64,000 bases of DNA from Chlamydomonas sphaeroides (lineage: Eukaryota > Chlorophyta > Chlorophyceae > Chlamydomonadales > Chlamydomonadaceae). The translations under genes and the position numbers were made by a program. Shown piece by piece: positions 11,933 to 23,179 of this stretch. The notes under the pieces are model-generated. The model was not told the origin of the DNA, made no database searches, and worked only from the letters and a program-made list of their open reading frames with translations. Where the stretch lies: the NCBI GenBank assembly GCA_001662425.1, contig BDDC01000018.1, positions 122,584 through 186,583 on the forward strand, in the 5' to 3' direction. The first letter of the stretch is position 1. Each line of letters begins with the position of its first letter.

Positions 11933-14900
11933 CTACCGTGTCACAGGGAAGGGCGCCGCGACCGCCAGGCTGCCGGGCGCGCCGCCAGCCACCGTCAGCC
12001 CCGCCTGGACTTGCGCCGCGTGCTCGCGTGCGCTTGACAGCAGCAGGCTCAGCGCGACGACATCGGGTGCAAGCACGTCGTCGCCGGGCTCGACCGCCGG
12101 CGGCGCCGCCGACCCCGCCTCGACGGGCTCGCCGGCCGCCGCGGTCCGTTGGCTGACGCTATTGCGGGCCTGCAGCGGCGCCTCCATCGGGGCTTCGGGC
12201 TCGACCGCCGGCGCCGCCGACGGCTGGCTCGAGTCCTGCTGCACGATAGGCCGCTTCCGCGGCCGCCGCGGCCCCGTCGGTAGCGGCGGTTGCACGGCCG
12301 CCGCCACCGTCCCCGTGGCGAGCTCCGGCGCCGTCGCCGGCAACGGCGCGCCGTCGCGCGCCGCGGCCCCCATGCCAGCGAGGCCCAGCAGCTCCCATGC
12401 CGCTGTGACGGCGGCCGCGTTGCCCGAAGCCTGCAGCATCAGCGGGCCGACGGCGCCGCCGCTGCCGCCGGGCGACGGCGACGCGTCGCCGCCGCTGCCA
12501 CTGGCTGCACCGCCGCCGCTGCCGCTGCGGGTGCGGGCGACGCGGGCGCGCTTGCGCGCGCCGCCGCCGCCGCCACTGCTGCCAGCGGCGCCGCCGGACG
12601 ATCCGGCGCCGCCGCTGCCGCTGCTGCGAAGGCGCTGCGCGGCGTTGGCGGCGTGGAGCAGCGCCTGCTGCACCTCCTCAGGCCCAAGCAGCTTGAACGG
12701 CTTGCACCAGGGCTTGGGCACCCAGGACCCATCACGCGCGCCTGCAGCGGGGCGTCGGCGGCGTCGGTGGCGTCGGCGACAAGAGGTGACAGGGAGGCCG
12801 CCTAGGCCAGCCCTGCGGCCCGACCGAACGGCCCTAGAAGCCGCCCCACCCCTCTGGGGCCTCGACCCTGAGGCCCCCAGCACGCACATGCGCCACATGG
12901 CACACTCCGCTGTTGCGCTTCCAGGCGCGGCTGTCCATCTCTGGCCCTGCCCCGGGCCTGGCCCCAAGCAGCACGACTCACTGTTGCACTTCCAGTCGAT
13001 GCGCACGTCGGGTCCAACCCCCAGCCCCGCCGCCAGCGCCGCCGCGCGCGGGTCCTCGCTGCTAGGGCCCCACCAGATGCTGGGGTCGGCGGCGTCGCGC
13101 CAGAAGGGCGGCTCCGCAAAGCCCGTGAACGACAGCCGCACCCTGGGCCCTGCGGCCTCCGACACACGCGCCTGGTACCAGAAGCCTGCGGGCGGAGGCG
13201 TGGCAGCAGGGCGGGCGGATGGAGGCAGGAAAGGAACCGGCGCACTGGGGAGGGCAGGATTGGGGCTCGGGTGCTCGAGCGTGTACGCGACGGACCCAAG
13301 AGACCAGGGCAGCGTGCGCATGATGGGGGGCGCGCCGCTCAGGTTGCGGCCAGGGCGGAATCGCACAGGGGCAGGCAAGGGCCGACGTGGCTGCTATCCC
13401 ATGAGTTGCAGCGCCGCCGCCGCCGCGCCGCCGCCCCTGCGCTGCACCCGCCGTTCCCCAATCGACCGTCGCGTCCTCCCGCGGCGCCTCGCGACGGCCC
13501 GCCACCCATTGCTTGCACGCTATGGCGAGCGACCGCATCGGGATGCTGTGCCACAACTGGGCATGGCAACGCAGTCCAGGCTGGGTCCAACATCCATGGC
13601 AAGGCATGAAGAAACCCACCATTGCCCTCATCCATAACCATGGGCCGGGCCGCCAGCAGCGCCGCGCCCACCGGCGGCGCCGACACCATCGCCGCCAGCG
13701 CTGCCAAGTTGCCCGCCCGTTCCGCGGCCGCGGCCGGGCGTGGGCCGGGGAGATCGGCCAAGGCGGCGCCGCTGCCGGAGCGCTTCTGCGCGCAGGGAGG
13801 GTGCGCCGATGAAGCGACGGCGGCGGCGACGGCGGCGACGGCGTCGTCGAGCGTGGCGTCCATGCCAGCGACGGCGCCGGTGCCGTCGCTGGTGCGCCGG
13901 CCGTCGCCTAGCAGCGGCCGCAGCAACAGCGCGCCGGTCTTGGAGCCGGCGCCCTTGGGCGCGGCTCTGTCATTGGCTGCAGAGCGCAAGCCCAGTATGG
14001 TTGTGCCGTTGCCAAGCGAAGGCTCCGGCTCGTCTTGCAGGCTGGACTGAGGCAGAAGCCTGCGTCGCGTGGGCCGGCGCACAGACGGCGGCGCACTCAG
14101 CACCCGTGTCAGCACCTGGCAGCAACCAGCACTCCCGGCGCACGGGCAGTCGCCTCCCCCTGCGGTCCTCGCGCCGGGTAGCTCTAGCCACTAGCGCTCG
14201 GCAGCGCGCCGGGCGCGTGTGCCCCTGCCCTCCGCAGCGGCCCGCGCTCGACCCACCGTAGGTAGTCTGCGTGGTGGCCCTCGTGCCGCACCCTCTGCAC
14301 CACCACCCGCTCCGCCGTGACGCAGTTGGCCAACTGCTCCAGCACCTTGGCCCACTGTGCCTCGCCGGGCTCGTGGCCGGGGTCCGGCGTGGCGGCGGCT
14401 GCCTGCGCCCACAGGCTGCTGAGCGAGGACAGCAGGTGCTGGCGCGACAGCCACGCGCCGGGCGGCTGGGCCTGAGAGGGAGCGGCGGGTCCAGGGGCGG
14501 CGGGGAATGAGTCAGGCCTGGGAGCATGAGAGCGTTCCGGGTGCTAGGGCGAAGGGTCGCTAGGCACAGACGGAGCAGCGAGCGGCGGTGCGGTGGGGCG
14601 GGGTATCAGTGGCCACATGGTCGCACTGCCCTTTCAGATCCACCCAACCGCAGGACGCCGCCGCATCGGGCCCTGCCGTGGCCCCCACACCGTCACCCCT
14701 CCCCTGCACCCCGCACCTGCAGGTACTGGACCACCGCAGCAGCCATCTGCCGCCAGAGCTGCTGCGTCCAGCCCGGCTGCGGCCGCAGCACCAGCGGCCG
14801 CAGCAGCGCCATGGGCAGCTGCTGCACCCACACCTCGTCCGCCGGGATGACGGCCGGAACCGCCGCCACGCGCCGGACCGCCGCCGGTCTGGCGTCCACC

Positions 14901-17900
14901 ACGCTGGCTGACGCGGCGGCAGCGGCGCCGTCAGCATCAGCGAGAGCGGCGGCTGCGGCCTGCGAGCGAGCCGCCAGCTTCCCGGCCGCCTGCGATGGCT
15001 GCTTGGGCAGGGCAGGGCGCGGCCAGGCGTGGTGCAGCTGCAGGTGCGGCGGCGGCGGCAGTGGCGGCGGCGGCCGCGGCAGCGGCGCGGACCCGTCCCG
15101 CGGCGGCGGCGCCAGCAGCGCCCTGGGCTGCGGCGCTGGCGGCGGGCCTTGGCGGTTGCGCTCGCGCTGGCTCCAGGTAAGGCCGACGGCCGGCACGCTC
15201 AGCGGCCCAGCGGCGGCGGTCGCTCCCGTCAGCGGCCGCTCCCTCCAGGGCCAGCCCCAGGGCGCCGCCGTGCGCTGCGGCTCCTGCGGCGGCTGCCCCT
15301 CGTCCTGCGGCTGCTCGGCATGTGTTGGCTGTGCTGGGAGCTGCAGCTGCGGCGTTGGCTCGGGAAGCGCCGCTGAGCCGCTGGAGAGCTGGCGCCTGGG
15401 GACGGAGCCGCCGGCAGTCGCGGCGACGCCGGCGCGCTCGATCCACACAGGCGCCCTGTCGCCGTCGCAGCCGTTGCCGTCTGCAGGTGGCCCCGTGCGC
15501 GGGGCGCCAACGTCGCCGTTGCCGTCTGCAGCGGGCGGCGCCGCCTGTCCGCTTGAGACCGCCTCCGCCTCTGCATGGCCCGCCGGCGCGCCCCCGTATG
15601 CTTGTGCTGCCTTGGCTGCCTGCGTCCCCGGCCCAGTCTCGCCCTTCTCGCCAGCAGGCGCCGTCTGCTCTGGCTGCGTCTCCGGCCTGAGCTGCCCGGC
15701 TTCCGCCTGCGCTTCGGCGTCCGCCGCGGCGCCTGCCTGCCTCGACGCTGCCGCTGACGCCGTCGGCCCCGCCGGCCGGTTGTCAATCACAGCCATCTCC
15801 GAGGGCACCCGCGCCGGCGCCTTCCGCGAGCGCTGCCGCTGTGGCATCGCCGCCAGCGGCTCGAGCGGCGGCGGCGCCGCCAGCAGCTGCGGCGAGGGCG
15901 GCGCGGCCCAGAACTTGCCTGCGCGCATGCCACCGGACGTCACGAGCGCATGGCGCCACACGTTGCCAGCCGCCTTAGCGGCAGCGCGGCCTCCTCGGCC
16001 CGTCTCGAGCTCCGCCTGAACAGGCTCTGGCGGCTCGGCAGCTAGCGGCTTGCGGCCGCGTGCGGCGGCCGGGCTGCAGGTGAGCTCCTCGACGGCGCGG
16101 GGGTCGCGCGGTCGCTTGCCACCGCCGCCGGCAGCGGCAGCCCTTGCCGCCTGCGCCGCGGCCGCCGCGCGGCGCTCCGCCGCCGCCGCTGCCAGCTCGT
16201 CAGCGCGGCGCGACGCCAGGGCCAGGCGGAGCAGCGCCGCCTGCATGTCGGGGGACCGGACCGCCACGCGCCGCGGCGCCGAGGCCGTTGCCGAGCCTGC
16301 GCCCACGCCAGCACTGGCAGCATCGGTGCCGGCCGTCGGCGGCGGCAGCGGCGGCTGAGGCATCGGCGGCGGCAGCTCGGCCAGCAGCGATGTTGCCTCG
16401 TCCTCGGTCAGCCCGTCCAGGCCCCTCAGCAGGCCGACCAACAGGTCCGACACCCGGTTCGCCAGCTGCCGCACCGCGGGGCCGCCAGTATTGCTGCCAG
16501 CGGCTCCTTGCGGAAGCCCGGCGCCCGGCGCCGCCGCCGCGCCACCGGCCGCCGCAGTGGCCGATGGTCTTGCGGCGGCGGCAGCGCCACGGTTGGGCCA
16601 GCCAGCGATGGGTTCGACACCGAACAGCGCAAGCGAGGTCACAAGCTGCACTCCCAAGGCGCTGGGGGCCATCCGGGCGGTCAGCGAGGCCCCGGGCCGA
16701 CACCGCCAGCGCGGCACCGGCTGCGGCGGGGCGGCCGCGGCGGCAGTTGCCGGCGCGGCTGTCGCTGCTGCGTGCCCCTCTGCGCTGCCGGCCGCCGCCG
16801 CCGCCGCCGCGGCGGCTGCCTCAGACAGCTCAGCGGTGCCGCCGGGGCCGGCACGCACTGCCGGCGCGCTGTCGCTGCCGCTGCCCGTGCACCCGGCGTC
16901 CACCACCACGTCCGACAGCCGCGGCCGCTTCGTGGCTTTGCCGCCCTCGCCGCCGGCGCTGCCGCCAGCGACGTTGCTGCTGTCGGCTCGTGCCAAGGCG
17001 GCAACATCGGGCTCGCCGGCCGCCCCGCCCGGCGGCAGCGTCTGTCCGCAGGCACGGCACAGCGCGCACGATGGCGGCGCCGCGGCGGTGCCATCAGCGG
17101 CAGCGCCGTCGGCTCGGCGCTGCTTGGGCGTCGAGTGAGGCGCTCGCGGCGGCGGCATGGCCCCCAGCGGAGCGGGCCCGTCGGGTGTGCCTGCGCGGTC
17201 CTCGACCTTGACGTGCGCATACGAGGCCGGCGCTGCCGCCGCATCGCCGGCCTCGACCATCTCCACGTCTAGCGCGTCCTCCTCGCCAGCGGCCAGGTCG
17301 CCATCCTCTGCCACTGCGGTGCGCTCGCCTGGAGGCGCTGAGTCCGGCCCATCGCCTGCCGCAGCCGCATCAGGCTCTGCTGGCGCTGCTTGCGGCGACT
17401 GCGGCGCTGCCGTGTCGGCGCCGCCGCCGTCGCCAGCCGTCGCCTGGCTGCGCGCTACCGAGGCGTCCTCGGGTCTGACAGTATCGGCCGCCCCCGCCTG
17501 CGCTTCGTCGTGATCGCTGCCGTTGACTGTGGCGGCAGTGCCGTCCCGCCCTCGCCCTCGTCCCCGGCCGCGTCCCCGGCCGCGCCCCCGGCCACGGCCG
17601 CGCCCCCGGCTGACACCTGCACCGGCAGTGCCGAGATCCGCCGCGGCGGCGGTGGCGGGGCCTCGGCCTCGTCCCCTGCCGCGGCCTCGCCCCCGGCCCC
17701 GGCCCCTGCCGCTGCGGCCGCCCCAATAGCCAGCAACGTCATCAACGACGTCGGCCAGGTCGTGGCCTTGGCCATCCGAGCCCTCGCCGCTGTGGCCGCC
17801 GTCGCCGCGGCCAGAGGTGCTCGGCTGCGCAGTGGCAGCCTCGCCCTTGCCCTCGCCCTTGCCGCCGCTGCCACGGCTGGGCTTGGTCCTGGCTTTGAGC

Positions 17901-20900
17901 AGCTCCTTGCGCGCTGCGCCGCTCGACAGCGGCACGCCGGAGGACGTCCGCCGTGACCGGCCGCCGTGCGAGCTTGCAGAGGCCTCGCCGTCACTGTCGT
18001 TGCCATCACTCGCTGCGCCGACGGAGTGTTTCTTCTGCTCGCCTCGGCCACTGCTGCCGACAGGCGCCGCACGATCCGCGTCTCGCACGACCTCCTGCGC
18101 TGATTCGCAGCCCGAGTCAGAGTCGCCGCTGTCGCTGCCACTGTCGTTAGCGCTGCCGCCTCGACTGCCGGAGGGCCGGGCGTTCGTGCCGCCTGCCGCC
18201 CGGCCCCGCCCGTGCAGCACCTTACCGCCCCTGCTCAACGCCCGCTCTTGCCGCTGCTTGTCCTGCTGCCGCCACGCTGCGGTGTTGGGCCTGGCGCCGG
18301 TTGTCGTGCCGCTCGTGCCGGCCGGGGTGCCGCTGATTGAGGCGCCAGGCGTGTGGCTTGGCGTGACCGTGCCTTGGGCGGTGTCAGCGTCGGCCGGCAG
18401 GAGCTGCAGCGCGCGCAGCGCGGCTCGCAGGCCCGATGTGGCGTCCTGCGCAGGGCATGGCAGGGTGTTGTGGTGAGTGGTCGCGGCCCTAGGGCAGGAA
18501 TGCCGAGCGCAGACGCATGCGCAGGTGACCGGAAAGAGTACACTGGGGCGAGGGTATTCGTTGTTCATGTTGCTCCAGCAAACAATAGCTGGGTGGCATG
18601 ACTCTTGGGCCCAAACACAGGCTGGTCAGAGCGCGGTAGAGTTTAGGCCATGATGGAGCAACCGTGTGCCTCCAAGGCACCTGCGAGCAGGGTCGAGTGC
18701 GCCCAGCTGCAACGGCTGCCCTTCCGCTGACGCTCCGAACACAGCCCATTTGGTAGAAACAAGTGGAAGACCGTAACGTTCGCCATATGCGCATTGCAGG
18801 CCAGTTGCCGGCAGCCAACACCGCGGCTCTCACGTTCGACAGTGCGGCTATTTTGGTAGCGTAAAAACCCAGATAGCGTCACCAGGATTCTGACCACAAC
18901 CCATCTTGTGTTCGTTGGAGAGGAGCAGGCACAGCGCAAGACTCAGGAGTCAGCGTCATGCTAGCTGTGACAGCGGGCGTGGCCCAGGGCCTTGGCGGCT
19001 GTTGCTAGCAGCCTCACCTGAGGCTGCCCCGGCCGCTGCTGTTTTCCGCAAGACGTGACAGGATCCCGCCTAGCAGCAGCCAGCCCCGCTGCAAGCCTCA
19101 GCCGAACGTGTGCAGGCAGCATGTACGTAGGCAGCAAGAACGAAGCGACGCGTTCGCAAGCCACGCAAACACGGCACACCAGCAGCAGGAGCAAGCACGA
19201 CGGGCTCACCAGGAAGCCACATTGCTTGTCGAACCACCCGTAGCACCCATTTACGCTACGATGGCTGCTGACTGCTAGCCGAGGCGTTGTGTGATACGCT
19301 GCCATACTTCCCCATCCTGCGCTTCCATCAGACGTACGTGGCATAGCGCTCGCCCGATGCTGTCAGCACAGTGTGAAGTAGCTGCACTGCCCCAGCTGCT
19401 GCAAACGCGCCTCCCCAGACCCACTACACCCCAGTCCGTACCGTGCACCAACACACGCACAGGTAGCTCGGTTGCCCGGTAGGCTCGAAACTTCGTACAC
19501 CGTATGCCGCTCAAGCGGCGACCAACGTCAGGCTAGTTCGTTGCGCGCGGCAGCCACGCACCACGCTCGCTCGCACGCAAGCAGGGACGCACCTTGGTTT
19601 CGAGGATCCACACGCGAGCCCCGCTGCCGAGGAAAGGCGCCGCCGCCAGCACAGCCCGGCCCAAGTCTGTGTAGGCTGCCATGAGCGGCCCCTGCGAGCG
19701 CGGGCCCTTGAAGCCAAAGGGTGCCAGCGCGCCGCCCTCGTGCTCTTGGGCCACAGCCAGCATGTACTGCGGGTGAAGCAGAGCATATACGGGGGCCATA
19801 TGCAGTCAAGTATTGGCCGCGTGTGTCTGTCTGCCAGCAGGTTTGATGTGAATGCGCGCGCCCCAATGCACGCACCGGCTGCTTGGCAATCTCGCAGACA
19901 GCCTGCGCCAACCCCAGCAGCAGCAGACGCTCCATCTTGGGGTTGACGCTGGCGTGGAAGAGGACCTGCAGTGGTGCGGGGCCGCAGGGTGGCGTGGAGG
20001 GCGGGCGAGGGAACGAAAAGGGGTGGGTTGACAATCATCATGACACAGCGTATGGAACGGGTATCACGCCTTTGTGTCTGTCAGCAGGGCCCACAGGTAC
20101 GTCCCCATTGGACACGAAAACGACCTAGCCAGGGCCCGGTGGTGGTGCCTCTGCATGGCACGCCGCCTGTAGCTGATTGCCCTGGTCAGTCCCCATCGGC
20201 CGCTGCTGCATGCTGGCTTCTCCAGCCTGCCTGCCTGCCTGCCCGATTCGCCCATTCTTAGGACAAAAGGCACCGCCGAAGTGTGACGTATATGGTACAA
20301 CATACACAGCAGCCTGCAGCGGAGCGTGCGCTGGTGCGCACATGCCCCCTGGATGGGGTGCAGCCATGCAGTGCAGATCCCCAACCCCTCTGCGTCGCGT
20401 GCTGTAGTCAGTCAATATTGTGTGCACGAGGAAGTGCACACGCCCATTTACGGACGCATGTGGGCAGCATCCACGGACATAGAGCTGAGGGGTAGCAGGT
20501 TTCCTGACATGTTTTTCCTTACATTCATTTGTATCTGTCGTACCCGGCTGGTGGGTACCAACAAGCGTTTTTGCGCATACATTGCACGTATCCTCATAAG
20601 TTCTGACAATAGAACAACACCAACGCAGTCATCAAGGGTTTGTGAGTCAAGCGGGAGTCCAACCAGGGCCGAACCGCAGCTTGCACGCAATCCCAGCTAC
20701 TTGCCGGCCGTTGGGCCCTTCCTACTGGCGCCTGCTGGATGCTTTGCTCTATCCACGCAATATCATCATCTCTCCCCCACCCACGTCCTGGCTCTAGGTT
20801 CTCGCGCGCTCCAATGTTCTACCTGCTAGCCCCGTCCCTGCCCACCTGGCGAGGCCCAGGCGGGCCGCTGCCGGCCGGCCCGTGCTGCGGCCAGCCGGCC

Positions 20901-23066
20901 ACCCAGTCGGCTGGTGCGTAAATGGGTACTGGCCCGAGCCCGGGCGTAATTTCCTCAGTACCCCACCGGGTACTTGGGTACTGCCACAGGAGGAAATTAA
21001 CAGGTCCCGTACCCAGACCCAGCAGCCGAATCATTTCATAGTACGCAAATGGGTACTAGTACAGCAGAACCCAATCTCAGCAGAAACCCCGGGGTAGGGG
21101 TGGCCTGCGCCCATATGTAGCCAGCACACCAATATGCTGCTCACACACACGCTGTAACCTAGTGCAGCTAAGATATATCATATATAAGCAATGCCAGCTG
21201 TCTTGAGTATAACCTTTCACAACCAGCGAGCTGCGCAAGGGGCTGCTCACATGGCATGCGTGCTCAACAAACTATCATCCTACCATGCATGCACGTGCTC
21301 CTGACAGGGAGGGCGTTAAGTAGCTGGCATCCAGCAGCCACACGCACTACTTGCTTGCCCAAATACATGCACCCTGCCGTGTCTTGATCTGAAAACGCAC
21401 CACATGCACAGCACAGTACAGCACATACACAAGCATGCATCAGCACGCATGTGTTCGCGTTGCTCAGCACGCATCGGAGGGTGCTGCGGCGGCCTGCCGC
21501 TGCCTACGGCCACGGACTACCGACACTCAACTACCATATCCGTACGCGGGCTGGGCGGGCCTGAGCACTGGGTTCCTTTGGGCGGCGTACGCTGGGCTTT
21601 GCTTCCTGCGGATTTCGCGGGGTTCTCTTCCTGCACTCGCGCACCTGACCGCATTCCTTCGGTCCTGCTTGCTGCACACGATCAGCGTGTCACAGCCCTG
21701 GGCTTCCGTGCCGTGCGGGTCGTATTACATTCTGTCACCTCACTGAATACAAGCATGCGCGCACGTTTCCAGAAAGCTAGTGAAAGGAACCCGCCCATGA
21801 ATGAATCTCACCCCCACACATCCCCAGCGCACACAAGTTAGTGCCAAGCAAGGTTCGCCCAGCTGCTGCTGCATGTATGCAGGGCGGTTGTTTTGTATCC
21901 CTTTGGCGTTGGTGAGGTGCAGACGTGCGTAGAAATGGAGCGCGCGCACAAGTGCCCAGGGGTAAGCACTCCAATTTTTGCAGGGCCCGCTCAGTTGCAG
22001 ATGCTGCACTTATCACATGCCTGTACTTCAGCGGTCCTACAGCAAACAGCATGCATGCCTGGGCACACTACCATATATATGTTTGGGCGTCAGCAAATAG
22101 GCTGCAAACACATATGCAGTCGCGGAGCAGCAGCGAGCGAGTGCCGCAGTGCTCGCTCACCAGCAGGGATCCAGCGGCGCCACCCCGCAGCGCAGCCACG
22201 CATGCACAGGCTTGCAGCTGCTGCTCCTTTCCGCCGTTGAAGAGCACTGCAGTCCGGACCGAGTCGTACTGCCCTGCGTTCGCCAAACCGCAGAAACATA
22301 ATTCAGGCCCAGCGCATATGCAGTTGATGGTGAGGCTACGTAAAAATTATAACCAAAACCGGCGGATGGAGCGCCTTCTGCTTAGCGGTCGGGTTCCTCG
22401 CTCGAGCAGCAGCAGCAGCAGCCGGCCGCCTGCTGCTGGCTGCAACCCACCCGGCTTGACGACGCCATCGGTTGTGCTGCGGCTGTGGACTGCAGCAGAC
22501 ACAAGGCGAGAAAATCCCTTGTACGCGCCAGACAGGAGCTTGGCCGCGGCCGAGTAGTGGCATCTCAGCTCGGCCGGCAACGCGCTGTTATGCTTGGGCA
22601 GCACCCATAGCTGCAGCCCAGGGACATCTGCAAGCGAAAAAGAAGAATGTCAGTGTTCCAAGCTGGAGGGGGAGGAGCAGCGCATTTATACGCCCCTGCT
22701 GCGCCGACCATAGAGGGGGACGTTTCGCACGGCGATGTGCGTCTCCGCATCCAGAGGATTGTGGTCTGAACCACGCATGCTGCTATGCCGCCATAAGAAC
22801 GTCCACCTCGCCAAGAAATCAGCACCCCCCGCAGACCAGCCTGCGCGCAGTTGAATGTATCTTGCAAGGTTGCGAGCCTATGCGTGTTGGCTCTACTATT
22901 GTTGTATGGATGTGACGGCGTTTCTCCTCGAGAAACTGCAATGCGGTCGCTCACGCTTCAGCTCGCATCGACTGACAACACCCCGAGCTGTACCAGTAGA
23001 ACATACTACTTTCCTCAAATATATCGTGCAAGTTGCTTTGCTGAAGACAGCGCGCCAACTTGTCAT
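11933..23066 (-). CDS. Very large RG-repeat, low-complexity protein of unknown function
   Basis: I do not recognise this family. Minus-strand exons that fit in phase are 23066-22955, 22627-22451, 22036-21970, 19965-19876, 19766-19593, 18445-14717, 14471-14257, 14041-13620, 13185-12982 and 12741-11933, at least about 2,000 residues. The phase after 21970 does not match 19965, so at least one exon in between is missing from this model. The N-terminal exons encode ordered-looking sequence (LQLWVLPKHNS, PLKYRHVISAAS, MERLLLLGLAQAV). The 3.7-kb exon is disordered, with two (RG)n tracts, acidic/Ser stretches and a CALCRACG Cys cluster. After it come helical segments (WLSRQHLLSSL, WAKVLEQLANCV) and a possible Tudor/Agenet-like piece (FWYQARVSE...RVRLSFTGF...W). 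The composition suggests a nuclear RNA- or chromatin-associated scaffold, which is inference only. Joining 19593 to 18445 as one gene rests on matching phase alone. Confidence 0.65.
17537..17722 (-). repeat. Two (Arg-Gly)n coding tracts
   Basis: Two CGGGGCCGC-type hexamer arrays, near 17655-17722 and 17537-17613, encode about nine to twelve RG dipeptides each, separated by an Ala/Gly spacer. RG/RGG tracts commonly bind RNA and are arginine-methylation targets; that role is not shown here. Confidence 0.8.
20915..21058. mobile_element. Small hairpin element with flanking direct repeats (MITE-like)
   Basis: TAATTTCCTC at 20947-20956 is the exact reverse complement of GAGGAAATTA at 20990-20999. 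Just inside, AGTACCC (20957-20963) pairs with GGGTACT (20976-20982). A word containing AAATGGGTACT appears at about 20919-20930 and again at about 21047-21057. GGGTAC motifs recur throughout. The element is AT-richer than the surroundings and lies inside a long intron of the RG-rich gene. Calling it a miniature transposon is inference, and no target-site duplication was established. Confidence 0.4.
21535..21740 (-). repeat. Dispersed repeat copy A
   Basis: Read on minus, this stretch shares the order GGAATGCGGTCAGGTGCGC..GTGC, AGCAAAGCCCAGCG and CCCGC.TACGGATATGG with copies near 26.4 kb and 60.6 kb. The similarity is degenerate but colinear. It probably belongs to an unnamed repeat or transposon remnant family. 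Confidence 0.5.
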
Positions 23067-23179
23067 CTTTGGCGCCAGTCAGCAACCGCGACCCTCAACT
23101 TCTAGCATGTTGCTGCGCAACCAAATAGCTTGACCTCTGACCACCTGCTGCCTCGGGGACGGGGTGTGCGCCACCCACT
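23067..23179. promoter_or_regulatory. Short divergent promoter region
   Basis: Only about 113 bp separate the predicted ATG of the minus-strand RG-rich gene (23066) from the ATG of the ING-family gene (23180). Any 5' UTRs must be short or overlap. No clear TATA box is visible. The inference depends on the minus-strand first exon being right. Confidence 0.5.

Noticed and set aside
12162..13637. 491-codon plus-strand open frame
   Set aside because: It lies antisense to four minus-strand exons whose phases interlock; low complexity only.
15142..17211. Long Arg/Ala-rich plus-strand frames
   Set aside because: They are antisense to the 3.7-kb exon of the RG-rich gene and have arginine-dominated shadow composition.
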